This document shows, in pieces, positions 1-12,800 of a DNA stretch of 64,000 nucleotides. Under the pieces are notes generated by a model. The model ran no database searches and was not told the origin of the DNA. It worked only from the letters and a program-made list of their open reading frames with translations. Within the stretch, counting starts at the first letter, position 1; each line of letters starts with the position of its first letter. Source of the stretch: Pterobdella sp. o SKG-2022 (taxonomy: Eukaryota; Annelida; Clitellata; Hirudinida; Piscicolidae); the NCBI GenBank assembly GCA_964035795.1, contig OZ038326.1, positions 6,437,759 to 6,501,758 of the forward strand, given 5' to 3'. Both the position numbers and the translations under genes were made by a program.

Positions 1-3000
1 AATGATTTTTGAGTTTTTAGTCTATGAACAATTTTTAAAATGTTATTTTGATTTTTTAAGCCCATCGCTTTTTATGAAATTTTATCATTATTTTTGGTAT
101 GCAGATGTGAATGTTTGATTGGAAAATGGTTAAGTAGAAGGAATAAAATCGCTAAAGAAATTGATTACAATGAAAAGCTCAATGTGAATTTAATCTTGTT
201 TGTTATGTCATATGAATACGTCGAGAGGTTCTGACTTCATCAGACTTTCGTAATTGTTTTGAATATGTGTTTTGCCCGCCCACCATTCTCCCAACCTGTT
301 ATCAACTTTAAATATAAATTTATAAAAATTTGTTTATTTTATTGAAATTAAAGAATATAAATAGTATTTATAAGAACTGTTTAAAAGTGAAAAGCGAATA
401 AAAGTAAAGATCAAAACTAAAATGATTTTTTGCTCTCCATAAATATTTTCTCATCACACCCCTTCGCCTTTATTTAAAGCTTTTATACAGAACAAGACAA
501 ACACCCTCGAAAGCCATTAATACCTGGCTACATTCTTTTACTTCTTCTTTATGTTAATCACTCTCATCAACGCAATATTTCTTACAAATTAAATTCAAAT
601 TGAGTTTTCTTTATAGAAAAATCCTTCTGATAAATCTACACAAGTTTCCCTTCAAAAACATACATCAGGACGCAGCCAAACCGAGCTAAAAAACCTTATA
701 AATACTACAAGAAAGAAAAAATTCTACTCCCGTCTCAAGCGCAATCCAGAGCGTAACGTAACAAATTACCCGCCGGACCGTTAAAGTTAAGCACTAGTGA
801 AGTGAGAGGAACATAAAATGTCGTTCGTCACGTCCACCCGATCCCATCTGCCGCTTGTTTTAGTAGCTTCGCCTTTCGTAGCCAGTATTCAGTGATGTGC
901 TTGTTTTTTGAGTGTTATTTCTATTTAATTGTTTCTTTTAAGTTGTATTTAAAAATTTTTTTGCTATAATTTTTCTAATTGTATTTTTCATTATAGTTTT
1001 TTTGTATTTAGTTGGTTTGGATTCTCATTTTTGTGGTTTTCTTGCTTTTTATTGCTTTAATTAGTTTTTATATTGAGTAAATTTTTTTATTTAAATCTTT
1101 CCAAGTTAGATTTTCTATGTTTTCAGTTTTTCTTATAGCTTCATTTGTAACAATTTTTCTTTCAGTATATAAACTTGTTGACGTTGATTATTTTTCTTCT
1201 TCTACGAAAACCACGAAGTTAAGATTTTTAATTTTTTATAATGAAAATAATTCAAACTTCTTAACGGTTACTGCAATTTATTAATTAAAAAACTATCAAA
1301 AAATCTATTTTATTTTAACATCATTTTCAAGAACTTGAAATAACTGATATATTTAGATTGAAAAAAAATAAAATTCTTTTAATTTAAAATAAATAAACAA
1401 AAAAACAAATTCAAACGCAAGATTATATTTTTCAAAAATTGCATACATAATGAAAAGCAAAAATCAGCGATATAGAATAATTCAATTTGCGGCTGACCTC
1501 TCAAATGAGCGTGTATGATAGCTTAAAAGAAGAAGAGGGTGTGACTAATCACCCAACATCACTAAATACTATGACTTGTGTTTTGCCCGAGGCATATCTT
1601 CTTACGCGCTATATAAATGAGTGTATATAAAAGACTATATGAGTGTATATACAAAAGTATATACCCATAATGAAAGAATTCAAATGGAAGTTAAAACAAA
1701 CAAACTTTGTAGTTGAGAAATGGTTTATATAAAAGTTAATTTAAATTAATTTTTAGTTACTTTTAGTGGTTGATACAGAGGATAGTATTAAAACACACAA
1801 TACAATCAATTAACTGCAAAGTTCACTCTGTGAATAATTCATAGCACCAAAAGCAACAAGTATTGAGTTTCTAGGAATTGATGTCTCTTTGAAGTTGTAC
1901 CAAACGTTTAATTGCCTTTTATTTATTGCTTCCTGTGCTTTCATTTACATGCGGGTTTTAATGCGATTAACAAAACTGACAAGGTTAACATATTCTTATG
2001 ACAAAAATTGTATATTTATTCTTCAATAAAGCATTTAAGAGTCGCAGTTCTACTTTGGTGATTTTCAGCAACTATCACTATTTCGTCTCGCAAGCTCGGA
2101 GCATATATCTTAACACCAACGTAGAAGCTTTGAAATTTATACTTTTGGACAAACTTTTTTTATGTTCTTGCTTTGTGCTCAAGTACGTATTAAATTATCG
2201 TAGTTAGGACGTGTCGTGGACGTTTGAAGAATTTTTTTCATTTTAAAACCGGATTTTCGTTTCGTTTTATAGCCTCTTGCCTGGTTGTAACTAGATTATT
2301 TGTTTTTAAATACATAAAATTCATTTTAAGATCTTTGATCTTTGCTTGTATGTCTTTGTGAGAACTTTGAGTCTTCTTTAAATCCAAGATTATGAAAACA
2401 CATGGGTAGACTTAAAAAAATCCAGCTAGCTTTATTATTTCTCTCAATTTTCAATTATTAAAGTTTTGATTTTACACATCAAAACTAGGGCTTTTATGAA
2501 AATTTTATTTTGAAGGTATATACCAATTAATCTTTATGATAGGTCTATCTTATCGATAATAATAGCTTCTTTTGAAAGTCACTTATATATTCTTTATATA
2601 CCCTATATATTCAACATTTGAAAGGGTGGAATCAAAAATTGTTAGACAAAAGATATATAAAATGTTTTTAGGAGATACTAACTGAGGTTTTTGATAAGAT
2701 CTAATTATCTAGAGCAATAGTTTCTCTTTGAATAAATCTATCTTAAAACTCCTAACTTCAAAGTTAAAACCAAAAATATACGTGGTAAAATAGGCGTCAA
2801 AAGCTTGTTTTTTCAAAACTTTATATAAAATATAGTAAATTTAATGAAAAAAATTTCGTTTGAAAAGCATTTTTTGATGTTTTCTAATGTATTTTAAAAC
2901 ATTTTTTTTGAATAAACAGAAACCGCTTGAATCTCGGATATATCTTATAAATATAAGTTTTACGGGGGTCAAAATTTTTAATACATTAATTGTTTCACTA

Positions 3001-4371
3001 TGAAGCATAAAAAAATAAACTTTTGAACAAAACTTTTGAGCGTTAATCATTTTTAAAAGTTATTTTTCATTGTAAATTATGTGTCCATCTATCCATTTTG
3101 GCCGGATTATGACGTTTTTTCCTGATATTTTATTAAATGACTGACAAATCAGAAAGGCAGGTCTTAAGGCATTTAGAAGAAGTCTACACTTTTTAAGCCA
3201 TTTTGTGTGTTTATTTTAAGCTTCTGTGTAGATTTTCTTTCAAGCTATCTTCACTCCCTGTATTAAAAGCGTTTCTCCGTCGAGTGGTTTGCTTGCCAGA
3301 TTCTCCAAATAGTAAGATCTATCGCAGCTTTTTCTATTGAGCCACGAAAGACATCTTTGAACTTCAAGCGCTGGTCTTTTTTTAGTGTCAGTGGCTTGTT
3401 GGCAGTATAAGATATCTTTTGGAAGTTTTTTATTGTGCATTTTTTTGACGTAATTGCGCAGCAACAACTATGGATAAAACAGCTGGAAAATTCACATGAA
3501 ATAAAACTTCTATGATTTTTTATTTCAGTTTAATTTTCATGAGATGACTTCAATTGCATTTCTTGTAGGTGATTTTAAAGAATGAAACTAGCGACTCCCC
3601 TCTAGAACCTCAATAGGTAGCTATAATAAATAAATGTACAATAGAAGTAAAGCTTCAGAGAATTATGCTTGAACGTTAAAAGCTAAAAAATTTATTTCAA
3701 GCTACACAACGCTCAAAAACTGGCAATTCCTTGGAAGCAAAAGATGGAAATAGTAGCTGTGTTCAGCGTAATTTTTTGTGTTGAAACTATATTCATTTAT
3801 TTTTCAATAAAAATTAAATATATAATTGGAAAGACTATTTTTTTCACGAACTTAAGATATTTATTTCAAAATTGAAATTAATCATTTTTAGTTTATTTTT
3901 TACTTGAAAATTAGTTTAATCAAAATTTAGAAAATTGAAAAAATTTGATATTAAGAGTTTTCTATTTTAGTGGAGTTTCAGATAAAACTATGAAACGCTA
4001 AAAAATTATTGAGTGGTTTATTCAAAATTGAATTTTGCTTCAAAAGTCTTGAATTGTTTTTATTTGAAAAATGTCTGAAAGGCGATCTGCCAGGTAGAAA
4101 ATTTTATTCATTCAACTTATTTTTTAAGAAACTTTTTCATTTTTTCTACCTTTTATAATATGCTTAACCGATTCTTATTCAAATTTGTTTTCTAAGTTGA
4201 CTTTTTATTTTTTATTCTTTTTGGAAATGTTGAAAAATACTGCATATATAAATTTTGCAGTATGTGTTTTTAAAAATGAGTATTCAAAATAGCATTGTAT
4301 TTGAAATACAAAAATAACTCACTTTATTTTTATATCATAAAAATTCATTTCATGGTCTAGGACTTGGAATT
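1..4371. other. AT-rich stretch without a supportable gene
   Basis: Only short open frames occur here, mostly starting at non-ATG codons, with no family resemblance and no convincing exon with phase-compatible splice sites. A somewhat GC-richer patch at about 730-890 stands out from its surroundings. It does not fold by eye into a tRNA and does not match 5S rRNA. The region is probably intergenic, or an intron or UTR of a gene starting outside the window. Confidence 0.5.
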
Positions 4372-6326
4372 ATGAATTATAAACTAAATTGTTATAGATC
4401 CAAAAAAGAAATAGCATATAATGGGCTAGATGGAGATGAAAATGATGATGAAGGTATGTTCTATATACTCTTTAAAATGATTTATATATTATATCATATT
4501 TTTTCTTCCAATTTACTTAATGGTTTGTGTTTTCTAGATTTCAAACCATCTCATAAATCAAGATATACCAAAGACCATGACTCACCAAAAGTCAACTCAG
4601 ACAATAATACTCATAGAATAAGGTTCATTCACAAATTCTTGGTAATTATTCAATCATAAAATATTTATTAAAATCACTGTAAGTGTTCTACATAAATAAT
4701 TAATTCGTTATTAAAATAGAAATATAGAAAGATAATTTTTCAAGTATTGTAGTATCTATATTTAATATTGCTATCTAATTGTGAATTAATTTTTAATTTT
4801 TCAGGCCTTCAGTCAATGATAGAGTTTTGGACAAAAGTATTAACAAAGCCATTGAACTATCCAAAAATTCTGGTACTTTCCCTTAATATATTTCTTCCAG
4901 TTCTATCCTTTTATATTTTCTTCAACTTAATCAAAAAAAAGGAGTTATAAAATGAACTTAATTGATTAATTTTATTAAAGAATTTTATCTCTTAAAATAG
5001 GTAAATATCAATTTGATTTTTACTGTATAAACATGTTTTTAAATTCAAAGAGGGTCAATTTAAATATGAACTTATTAGTTTAAAACCAATATCAGAAAGG
5101 AAGTCAGTCACATTTGCTGATAAAGTCAGCATTTGCAATGTTCAGCACAAAAAGACATCCAGTAAAGATAGTTCTAAAAATACTGATAATAATCAAAATT
5201 TAAAAGAGCATCAAACTAATATTAATGATAATAATAATAAAAGTAGTTCAAATAATAATAATAATGATAATAGAAATAATAATAAACTAAAAGATGATAA
5301 AAATGATGGTAATGTAATGGAAGATAATAAAAATACTATCGTTAATATAATGAATGAAGAAGTGGTCATTTTAGATGAAGATAGTTGTCCTAGTGACAAC
5401 AAAATTGTAAATAATAAAGCCCATGTTGGTAATAACGATGATGTTACTAATAATAACATTGTTGATAATGTTAATACTTATAATAATGGTGTTGGAGATA
5501 ATGATAAAGATAAATCTAAATCAGAAATTGACTTTGATATAACTGATTCTTGCCAAGCAAACTCTACCAAAAGCAGTAAAAATGTACAAAACCACTCAAA
5601 GGTTAGCAATACAAAAAAATGCAATAATTCGTTGTCGGATAACGAAAACCGCAATAGTGACGTTAATAATAGTAATAAGAGGAATCTTGAAAAGGATAAC
5701 AATAATAATAGTAATGCTAACAACGATAAAAATAGAAAAAATACTAATGACAAAAATAAAACTAATAAACACAGTAATACTAAAACTCCTTCGACTACTA
5801 CTACTAAAGTAGATGAAAACAACGATAAAGAAGAAAGTAAAAATGATAAAGCTAAGGTAGCCGAAAAAATTGAAAGTAAAAGAAAGCCCAAAAAACGCTC
5901 ATATGCTGGTAGTGATTTTTTTGAATTTAGTCATTTGTTTTAATTTTATTTTGATATGAAGATATGGATGCAAAGAGTGACGACGATGAAGATTATTGTG
6001 GTGATGACGACGAAGACGATGATTATGGTGAAGATGATGATGACGACGACGATGAAGTGCACGCTAAATCGAAAAAAACCAAAGCTACCCCCAAAGAAAA
6101 AAAAAGTAACGACAAAAAATCCAAAGCTCAAACGTCAAACAGCAGCAAAAATAATCCGAAAAAAATCAGCACACCTATCACTAAAGTGAAACACAGTATA
6201 GAGAATAAAAAGCTAGACTTGCCGCAGTTGGGAACTCGTATGGGAGGACTGACGAAAAAAGCCACACCTCTCCTACCTAGAACCTCCACTCCAAGTATTA
6301 ACAATCTTTTATTAATGCTTAACTGA
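4372..6326 (+). CDS. Asn/Asp-rich protein with acidic tract and KSVTF motif, function unknown
   Basis: Five exons join in frame: 4372-4453, 4538-4622, 4805-4872, 5051-5908 and 5962-6326, giving about 485 aa. I do not recognise the family. The N-terminal ~80 residues are charged. At the start of exon 4 the protein reads SERKSVTFADKVS, whose KSVTF core fits the RVxF consensus for docking to protein phosphatase 1 (inference). A long Asn/Lys/Ser/Asp low-complexity stretch follows, then an Asp/Glu tract (about 6000-6060), a Lys-rich basic segment and a Thr/Pro-containing C-terminus (KKLDLPQLGTRMGGL). There is no signal peptide or membrane span, so a nuclear or scaffold protein is plausible but unproven. 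Phases agree at all junctions (1, 2, 1, 1). The exon 2 donor (AG|GTTCAT) is weak and the exon 4 acceptor has a poor pyrimidine tract. Further 5' exons cannot be excluded. It is tail to tail with the PARP gene. Confidence 0.6.
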
Positions 6327-6878
6327 CTGAGTACAATAATCAATAGCATTATTAACTAAAAAGATTTTTGTATATAGTTTTCATTTATATTACTCAATAT
6401 AACATATATTCACCACCCAGGATTGGGTTGAGCTATTAATGATTGCATATATTAGCTTTTAGATTATCTTGTTTTTGAAAGTTGTAACTTATGGAGAATC
6501 TATTTAATTTTCCTATTGAATTGAATATACCAAAGCTTTTCACTATAAGTCTGTCTTTAGGGTATGTAGGGTCAATAGATGGTACTTCGTTGTTTTTATA
6601 CGTTGAGATATTTAATCAGGACATTTTATGAAACTTTTTTTCGAATCAAGACTTTTAGATTGATTTTTATTACCATAAAATGTTCTAAATCATTTTTATT
6701 ATAAATATTAAACGTATTTACAGGTTTATTGACCAGATCTCCAGGCTTAAGGATAGGACTTTCAAAAAATTCAAAAATAAAACCGTTACTAGGCAACCGA
6801 TAAATACACAAGATGTTAAATATGTTTACTGATACATATTAATTTTGAATATTTTTCAATAAAATGTAAAAACCCTTG
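6327..6878. other. tail-to-tail intergenic spacer / shared 3' UTRs
   Basis: This is 552 bp between two convergent stop codons. On the minus strand AATAAA hexamers lie near 6665-6700 and could serve the PARP gene. No clear AATAAA is seen soon after the plus-strand stop. The two 3' UTRs may overlap. Confidence 0.4.
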
Positions 6879-9800
6879 TTACCAAATCAAATCATCCAAT
6901 GGACGTCGTTTTGTTTCACTTTTCTCAACCTTTTCATTTGTATATTCAATCACATACTCGGGATAATACTGATGCACATCTGAAACCACAAACAAGGTAG
7001 GGTTTTTGGGGTAGTTGACACAGCTATCGTAGCAGATAGAGTAGGGATTGGATGGGTCGATGGGCGGAGGTTTTCTGTGACTTCGTTTCCCTTGAGTATA
7101 TCTTCCCACATAAACTCTGGTTAAAAGCATCGAATGCAGGTGTTTTGTAGCTTCGGAGGGTTTATCACATGTGTTATTTTCAGTGCTTGTTTCTATCTTC
7201 AGGCTTTCGTTTTGAACTACATTTTTAAATTTTTGTTCACCAGATAAACCGTCTTTCAAATGGTTCTCTTTTGAATCGGTTTCCTTAATATTTTCTTTTT
7301 CGTTGGATAAACTATCCATAAAACTCATTTCTAATTCATCAAAATGGGAAAGGTTCTTTTGCGTATCCAATCGTCTCTTTGGTTTGTCAGTAAACTTGTG
7401 GGCATAAGAGGCGTCTTTGGCAAAGTATGTACCTAGTTAAGTGTGGGAATTTACCTTGGTATCAATGGAGAAAAATAAGTTATTTAAGAAAACTAACTTA
7501 AATATCACGTATGAACGTCTAATACAATAGAAAAAATTAGTAATAAGATAGTGGCATAAGACTATAAAAGTCCTCAAAACTTCGAAATGCATAGATGAGG
7601 AAAGCTTGCTAAGAATTTGCAATAAGTTTATACAGCCAATCCCTAATACTCAAAAACACTATCTAATCTACAGAATAAAACCTTGGCCAAAGATGACCCC
7701 ATGAGAAACCCCCAGCTTCCTCCAATCAATGTTTTCCTTGCACACCACATCCAGCATCTTGCGCTTTATTCCATGGAAGAGCATCTTCTCTGCGTTGTTG
7801 TTGAATATCTGCTCGTATCCGCTGTTCTCTTGTTGCTTTTTGTTCGTTTTTTCTTTCATGTCTTTTGTCCTGTGTATTGGGAAATGTTGGTTTTGAGTGG
7901 TTTTTTAAGAGCATTTTGTTTTTTCAGTGATTAGTTATGTTTTTTTTTCAAAATAGATTTTTTAATAACAACTAAAAAAATATTGAATAAAAGTTCGTAA
8001 AGAAACAAAATGCTAAGCAAAATGAGAAAACTTGTTGGCAAACTTATAGAAGCTTTAATTGATAACATAAAAAGTATTACATCTTATCAGCATCAGAATC
8101 AAAATTCAAAATCGCTTGCAAATTTCATCATCCAACCCATGCTAGCATGAAAACGGATAAAAAATGTGTTCCACTTCATAAGCTCACATTTGATAGTACT
8201 TCCATAACAGAGGGTTGAGAAGTTTCCTCACTGAAACCAAACTTGCTCGAGGTTTCTTCATAGTTTTGTGGAAGAGTTTTGAAACTCTAGAATAATCCTT
8301 GCTGTTTACAGGAACTTCTATGAGTTTGAACTCCTGATGAGAAATTTATTAACTAAGTAATGTAGAATTTTTATAAATTTTTACTATATATAATCCAAAA
8401 AATCGCTGGATTAAATCTCGAAAAAGAATTAAGAATTTGATTGTAGTGGTTCAAAATTAAAAATTATCATCTCATAGAAGAAATCGGCAGAAAAACTTCT
8501 GACTCCGATCATTATCTTATTTTATGCAGTCTCAACCTCGCTCCTCCTCCCCTTCCCCCTCACATTGTAATTTCCCGCTTCTTTGAAAACTTTGATGATG
8601 CTGTCTTCGAGAAAGATCTCAGACATATCCATAATACACTAACTAACCTTTCTGATGTTCCAGTTGAAGAGTTTCTTACAACAATGAACAACTCCTTTCA
8701 ATCACTTATCGACCACCATGCCCCTTTTCGCACCCACATCTTTCACCCCAGCAGTCACTCCCATCACAAGCTATCCACTGACGCCATTGCCGCCAAAAAA
8801 AAAGACAAAAACTTGAAAGAAAAATTTCCTTATTGTTAAGGTCATCCAAGCCTGTTCCAGCCAGTCTTCTTGCTGCCCTCAAGGAATATCGGAAGACTGC
8901 TCGCGCTCTCATCTTTAAATCCCGTGCTGATTATTTTAACAACATGCTTGCATCTGTCAAACCAAACTCGAAAGTTTTTTGGAAAACTCCCAACTCCATC
9001 CTACATAGATCTCCTCCTTCTTCCTTTGCTTAAGAAAGGCAATTTGGACCCTACCATTCCTTCGAACTACCGCCCTATTTCTAACTTGAGCACCATTTCA
9101 AAAATTATCGAAAGACTAGTTCATTCCAGAATAACTTCTCACGTTTCATCATCTCCTAATTTTAATCATTTCCAATCAGCATATCGCAAGCACCACTCAA
9201 CAGAAACCACACTCTTACGCATCACTGACAGTCTTCGCAACATCTGCGCTACTGGACATGCGGCCGTTTTGGTTTCGCTAGACCTTTCTGCTGCTTTTGA
9301 CACTCTTGATCACAATATCTTAATTGATATTTTGAATAGACACTTCAATATTTCTGAGCTCGCTCTTTCTTGGTTTCGGTCTTACCTCACTCAACGTTCT
9401 CAGTTCGTTAAAATGGACAATTTCTCTTCTTCTCTTACATCACTCAACTCAGGCGTGCCGCAGAGTTCCGTTCTGAGACCAATTCTCTTCTCTCTTTATA
9501 AATCACCCATGTGTAGCATTATTGTACAGCACGACTTGCTTTTTCACCAGTTCGCTGATGACATCACTCTTTTCACCGGAGTCTCTCACCCAGATCCTAG
9601 CCCTACTCTCTTTGAATTATCCAGTTGTCTTTCCGCTCTAAACTCCTGGTTTTCTCAAAGCCAACTGAAACTAAACCCTACTAAGAGTGAGGTGATGTTT
9701 GTCGGCATCTCTCGTCTTTTAGCAAAATACAATCTCCCTTCTGTGGTAACTCTCGACGGCACCACACTTCCTATATCTTCCAAGCTCAAAATCTTAAGTG

Positions 9801-12800
9801 TCACTTTAGATTTAAATCTGAACTTTGCTTACTTTATTTCTCAAATAAACCCCACTTCCAATTTCCATATCTATGCCATAAAACAAGTACGCAAATTTTT
9901 ACCTCTTTCCACTGCTAATGCCCTTTTTATCTCACTAGTTCTTTCCAAATTGGACTACTTTAATTCTCTCCTTTGCGGGCAGTCAAACTATCTTTTATGC
10001 AAACTTCAAGCTCCACTCACAAACCACGCGGTCAAGACGGTTCTTCAAGCTGATTATTTCAGCTCTTTCAGTGACTGTCTTGATCGTTTGCACTGGTTAC
10101 CTGTCTCCCAAAGATGCAATTTTAAATTACTTTGGCTCATTGCATTCACTCTCAAGCTTGAACAACCTGATTATCTTCTTGATCTTTTGTCAATCAGACA
10201 CACACGTCAACCACTCAGATCCTTGCACTCTGGTCTCCAGCTTCATCAACCTGTTTCTTCAGGCTTGTTTACTAGTCGCTCTTTTTCTCACCAGGCTCCA
10301 GGTCTGTGGAATTCACTTCCTTCTAACTTGCGCTCATCGCCTTCTCTCATGAACTTTTGCAAACTTTTGAAAACTCACTTATACCATAAACATCCCTAGT
10401 CATAACCTCTTACAAACCTTGAGCACCCCTGAAGCAATCTTGAATTGATAACTATGCGCTATAAAAATCTTAATAATAATAATAATCATTAATAAGGTTC
10501 TCCTTATAACTATGTGTTATCGTTCGACGTCCATGTTCATGCCCCCATGGGTTGGACAATATTATTGGATAGTACCCTATACCACTAACAGATGAAACTT
10601 TATATGAAATAGTAAATTAACAATTTATTGATTATTACTTCAAACTCATCGATAAGATTCCACTGATTCAAATGTGGCCAATAATCATCCCTGTCCAACT
10701 TTATTGACGTCACAGGAAGAAGGTTGTTGTTTACTTTCTTCAAAAAAAGACTGGTGCGTCTGTTGTATTCAAACTCCAGCTTTTCCTCCATCGACTCTAC
10801 AATCAACTTGGGAAGGATGTTTGAAAGCTTACCTGCAAATTGAGAGATAAAATATTAGTACTAATTTTATTTAAACAATCAGTCAAATCTTTTTATAGCC
10901 CGTTTTCCTTTACCAAAGGTTGAGCTTAATAGATAGAATAATAAAAATTTTATTTAAACCATGAAAAGTATTATTCAAATGAAAAATTACAACGGTAAAA
11001 TATTTTTTTCAATCATAGCAAGTATAAATCTAACTCAAATCGTAGAAACTTGAGCAGCTGTCTTGCTGGCATGCAAAGGCCTCCTTGAAGTTTAAAGTTA
11101 ACGCTTAAAAATACCGTTAAAAGTATATTCAAACTTGAAGTTACTTTTTTATAGTTAATGGATATTTAGATTATATCAATAATTGAGTTTGTTAAAACTA
11201 TTTTATATTTTACAGTATTATTATATTATATTATAACAATTTTATAATGGATAAGATACATAAAATGTTTCAGTTTTATGTATGACGTGTAAGCTATCAT
11301 ACTACCTTAGTATCTGTGGTCAGCCATGTTTTGACTTGTCTAAAGAGACACGTAGAGCAACAAGAATGTTGACTTGAACAAAAAGCCAAAATACTCGGCT
11401 CTAAAGCCAAACCACATTGGTAGCATATTTTATAGTGTTCTGGATACTGATTCGAGGGGATACTTGGTGGATGATTGAGTGAGCAATGGGATTTATGGTC
11501 AACCTGAGTAGCATCATAACCTGAAATTTGTTGCAGATTTTGGTGCGTTTGTTGCTCGTTCACAAATTCTTCATCCATGCAATTCTCAACTGTTGTATCC
11601 ACTTTTTCATCTTTTTTTTTGTTTAAGACCATGTTGCACAAAGCTTTTTCTTCTGCTTGTAATTTTTCTATTTTAATTTCTATCTTAACATTTTCATGAA
11701 CTGAAGAAACGTCAACTTGATTTTCTGGATATGAATGAGAATTTATATTTTCTTGTTTAATCACAATCTTATCGTTCGTTTCTTTTTCGAGTTTTATTGT
11801 ATTTTTTATGTCTAATTCTTCTTTAACTTTAGGGGCACTACCAAAACTTATAAGATGGTCAGTCTTTTTTGTACAATTAGATACCGAATTTGTATCATGA
11901 AATTCTTCTTTGATAATATTATTTCTAACTTCCTTATCGTTTTGTTTTTCATTTTTTTCTACACTCTTATTTTTATGTTTAGAAGCCAATAATGAAATTG
12001 GTAAAGAAACTTTCAAAGTTAATTTTCCTGCAGGAATTCTTTTCTTATTGTTATGACTTACAGAATTATCTACTATATTCGATACATTTGTATCATTTAC
12101 ATTCAAAATTGAACTTTTTTCAATGCTTACATCTTTTTCTGATGAGCTAGTTGAGTTCTGGATTATATTATTATTGAAATCAACTTTGACAGCTTCATCA
12201 TCAGCATCTTTCATTCCACCACCATCAGCATGCAACATTTGCCTATCATCCGTTTCAATCTTCATAGTACCAACATTTTCAAATGATGCTTTCACACCAT
12301 CATAAGAGTCTAAAAGTGAAGGATAAGATTTCTCGGATTTGATATTACCACCATCAATCTCCCTTGAAATGGAAAAATTCTCCTTTTTAATGGCGCTCAT
12401 TAATGGGACTAAAGGAATTCTTGTAATCAAAGATGCAGGTTTGTTTGATGGTATTTCTCTAGACACCTCACTTGGTACAAAGCCTGAATCCATTGCTTTA
12501 GTATTGGTAGTATCTATATCAGCTGTTTTATCGTTAAAAACATCAACATTATGAGAATTATTTTTGCCTGGAGAGAAGTTTTGATCACTGAGGCCACTGG
12601 TATTTGAATCTTCATTGATGTTCTTATTAAGATTATCACAGGTATCTTCTATGTTTGAATCTATATAGCTTGTAACTTCGCTCTTATCGACCACAACTGT
12701 GTTATTTTTAACGGTAAAATATGAAAGGTTAGTTTCAACTTTTTGAAGATTTTCCTCTTTGTTCAACTTCTCAGCGCTATTATTTTTATTAATATCATCA

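Noticed and set aside
730..890. GC-richer patch resembling a structured RNA gene
   Set aside because: No tRNA A/B boxes in the right spacing, and the sequence does not match 5S rRNA landmarks.
3240..3467. Minus-strand 75-codon frame with some protein-like sequence (ALEVQRCLSWLNRKSC)
   Set aside because: It starts at a non-ATG codon, and has no family resemblance and no splice partners; could be a transposon relic but cannot be supported.
5211..5891. Leucine/serine-rich open frames on the minus strand opposite the Asn-rich gene
   Set aside because: They are the complement of the AAT/GAT-rich coding sequence, which always reads as Leu/Ser runs on the other strand; no motif or splice support.
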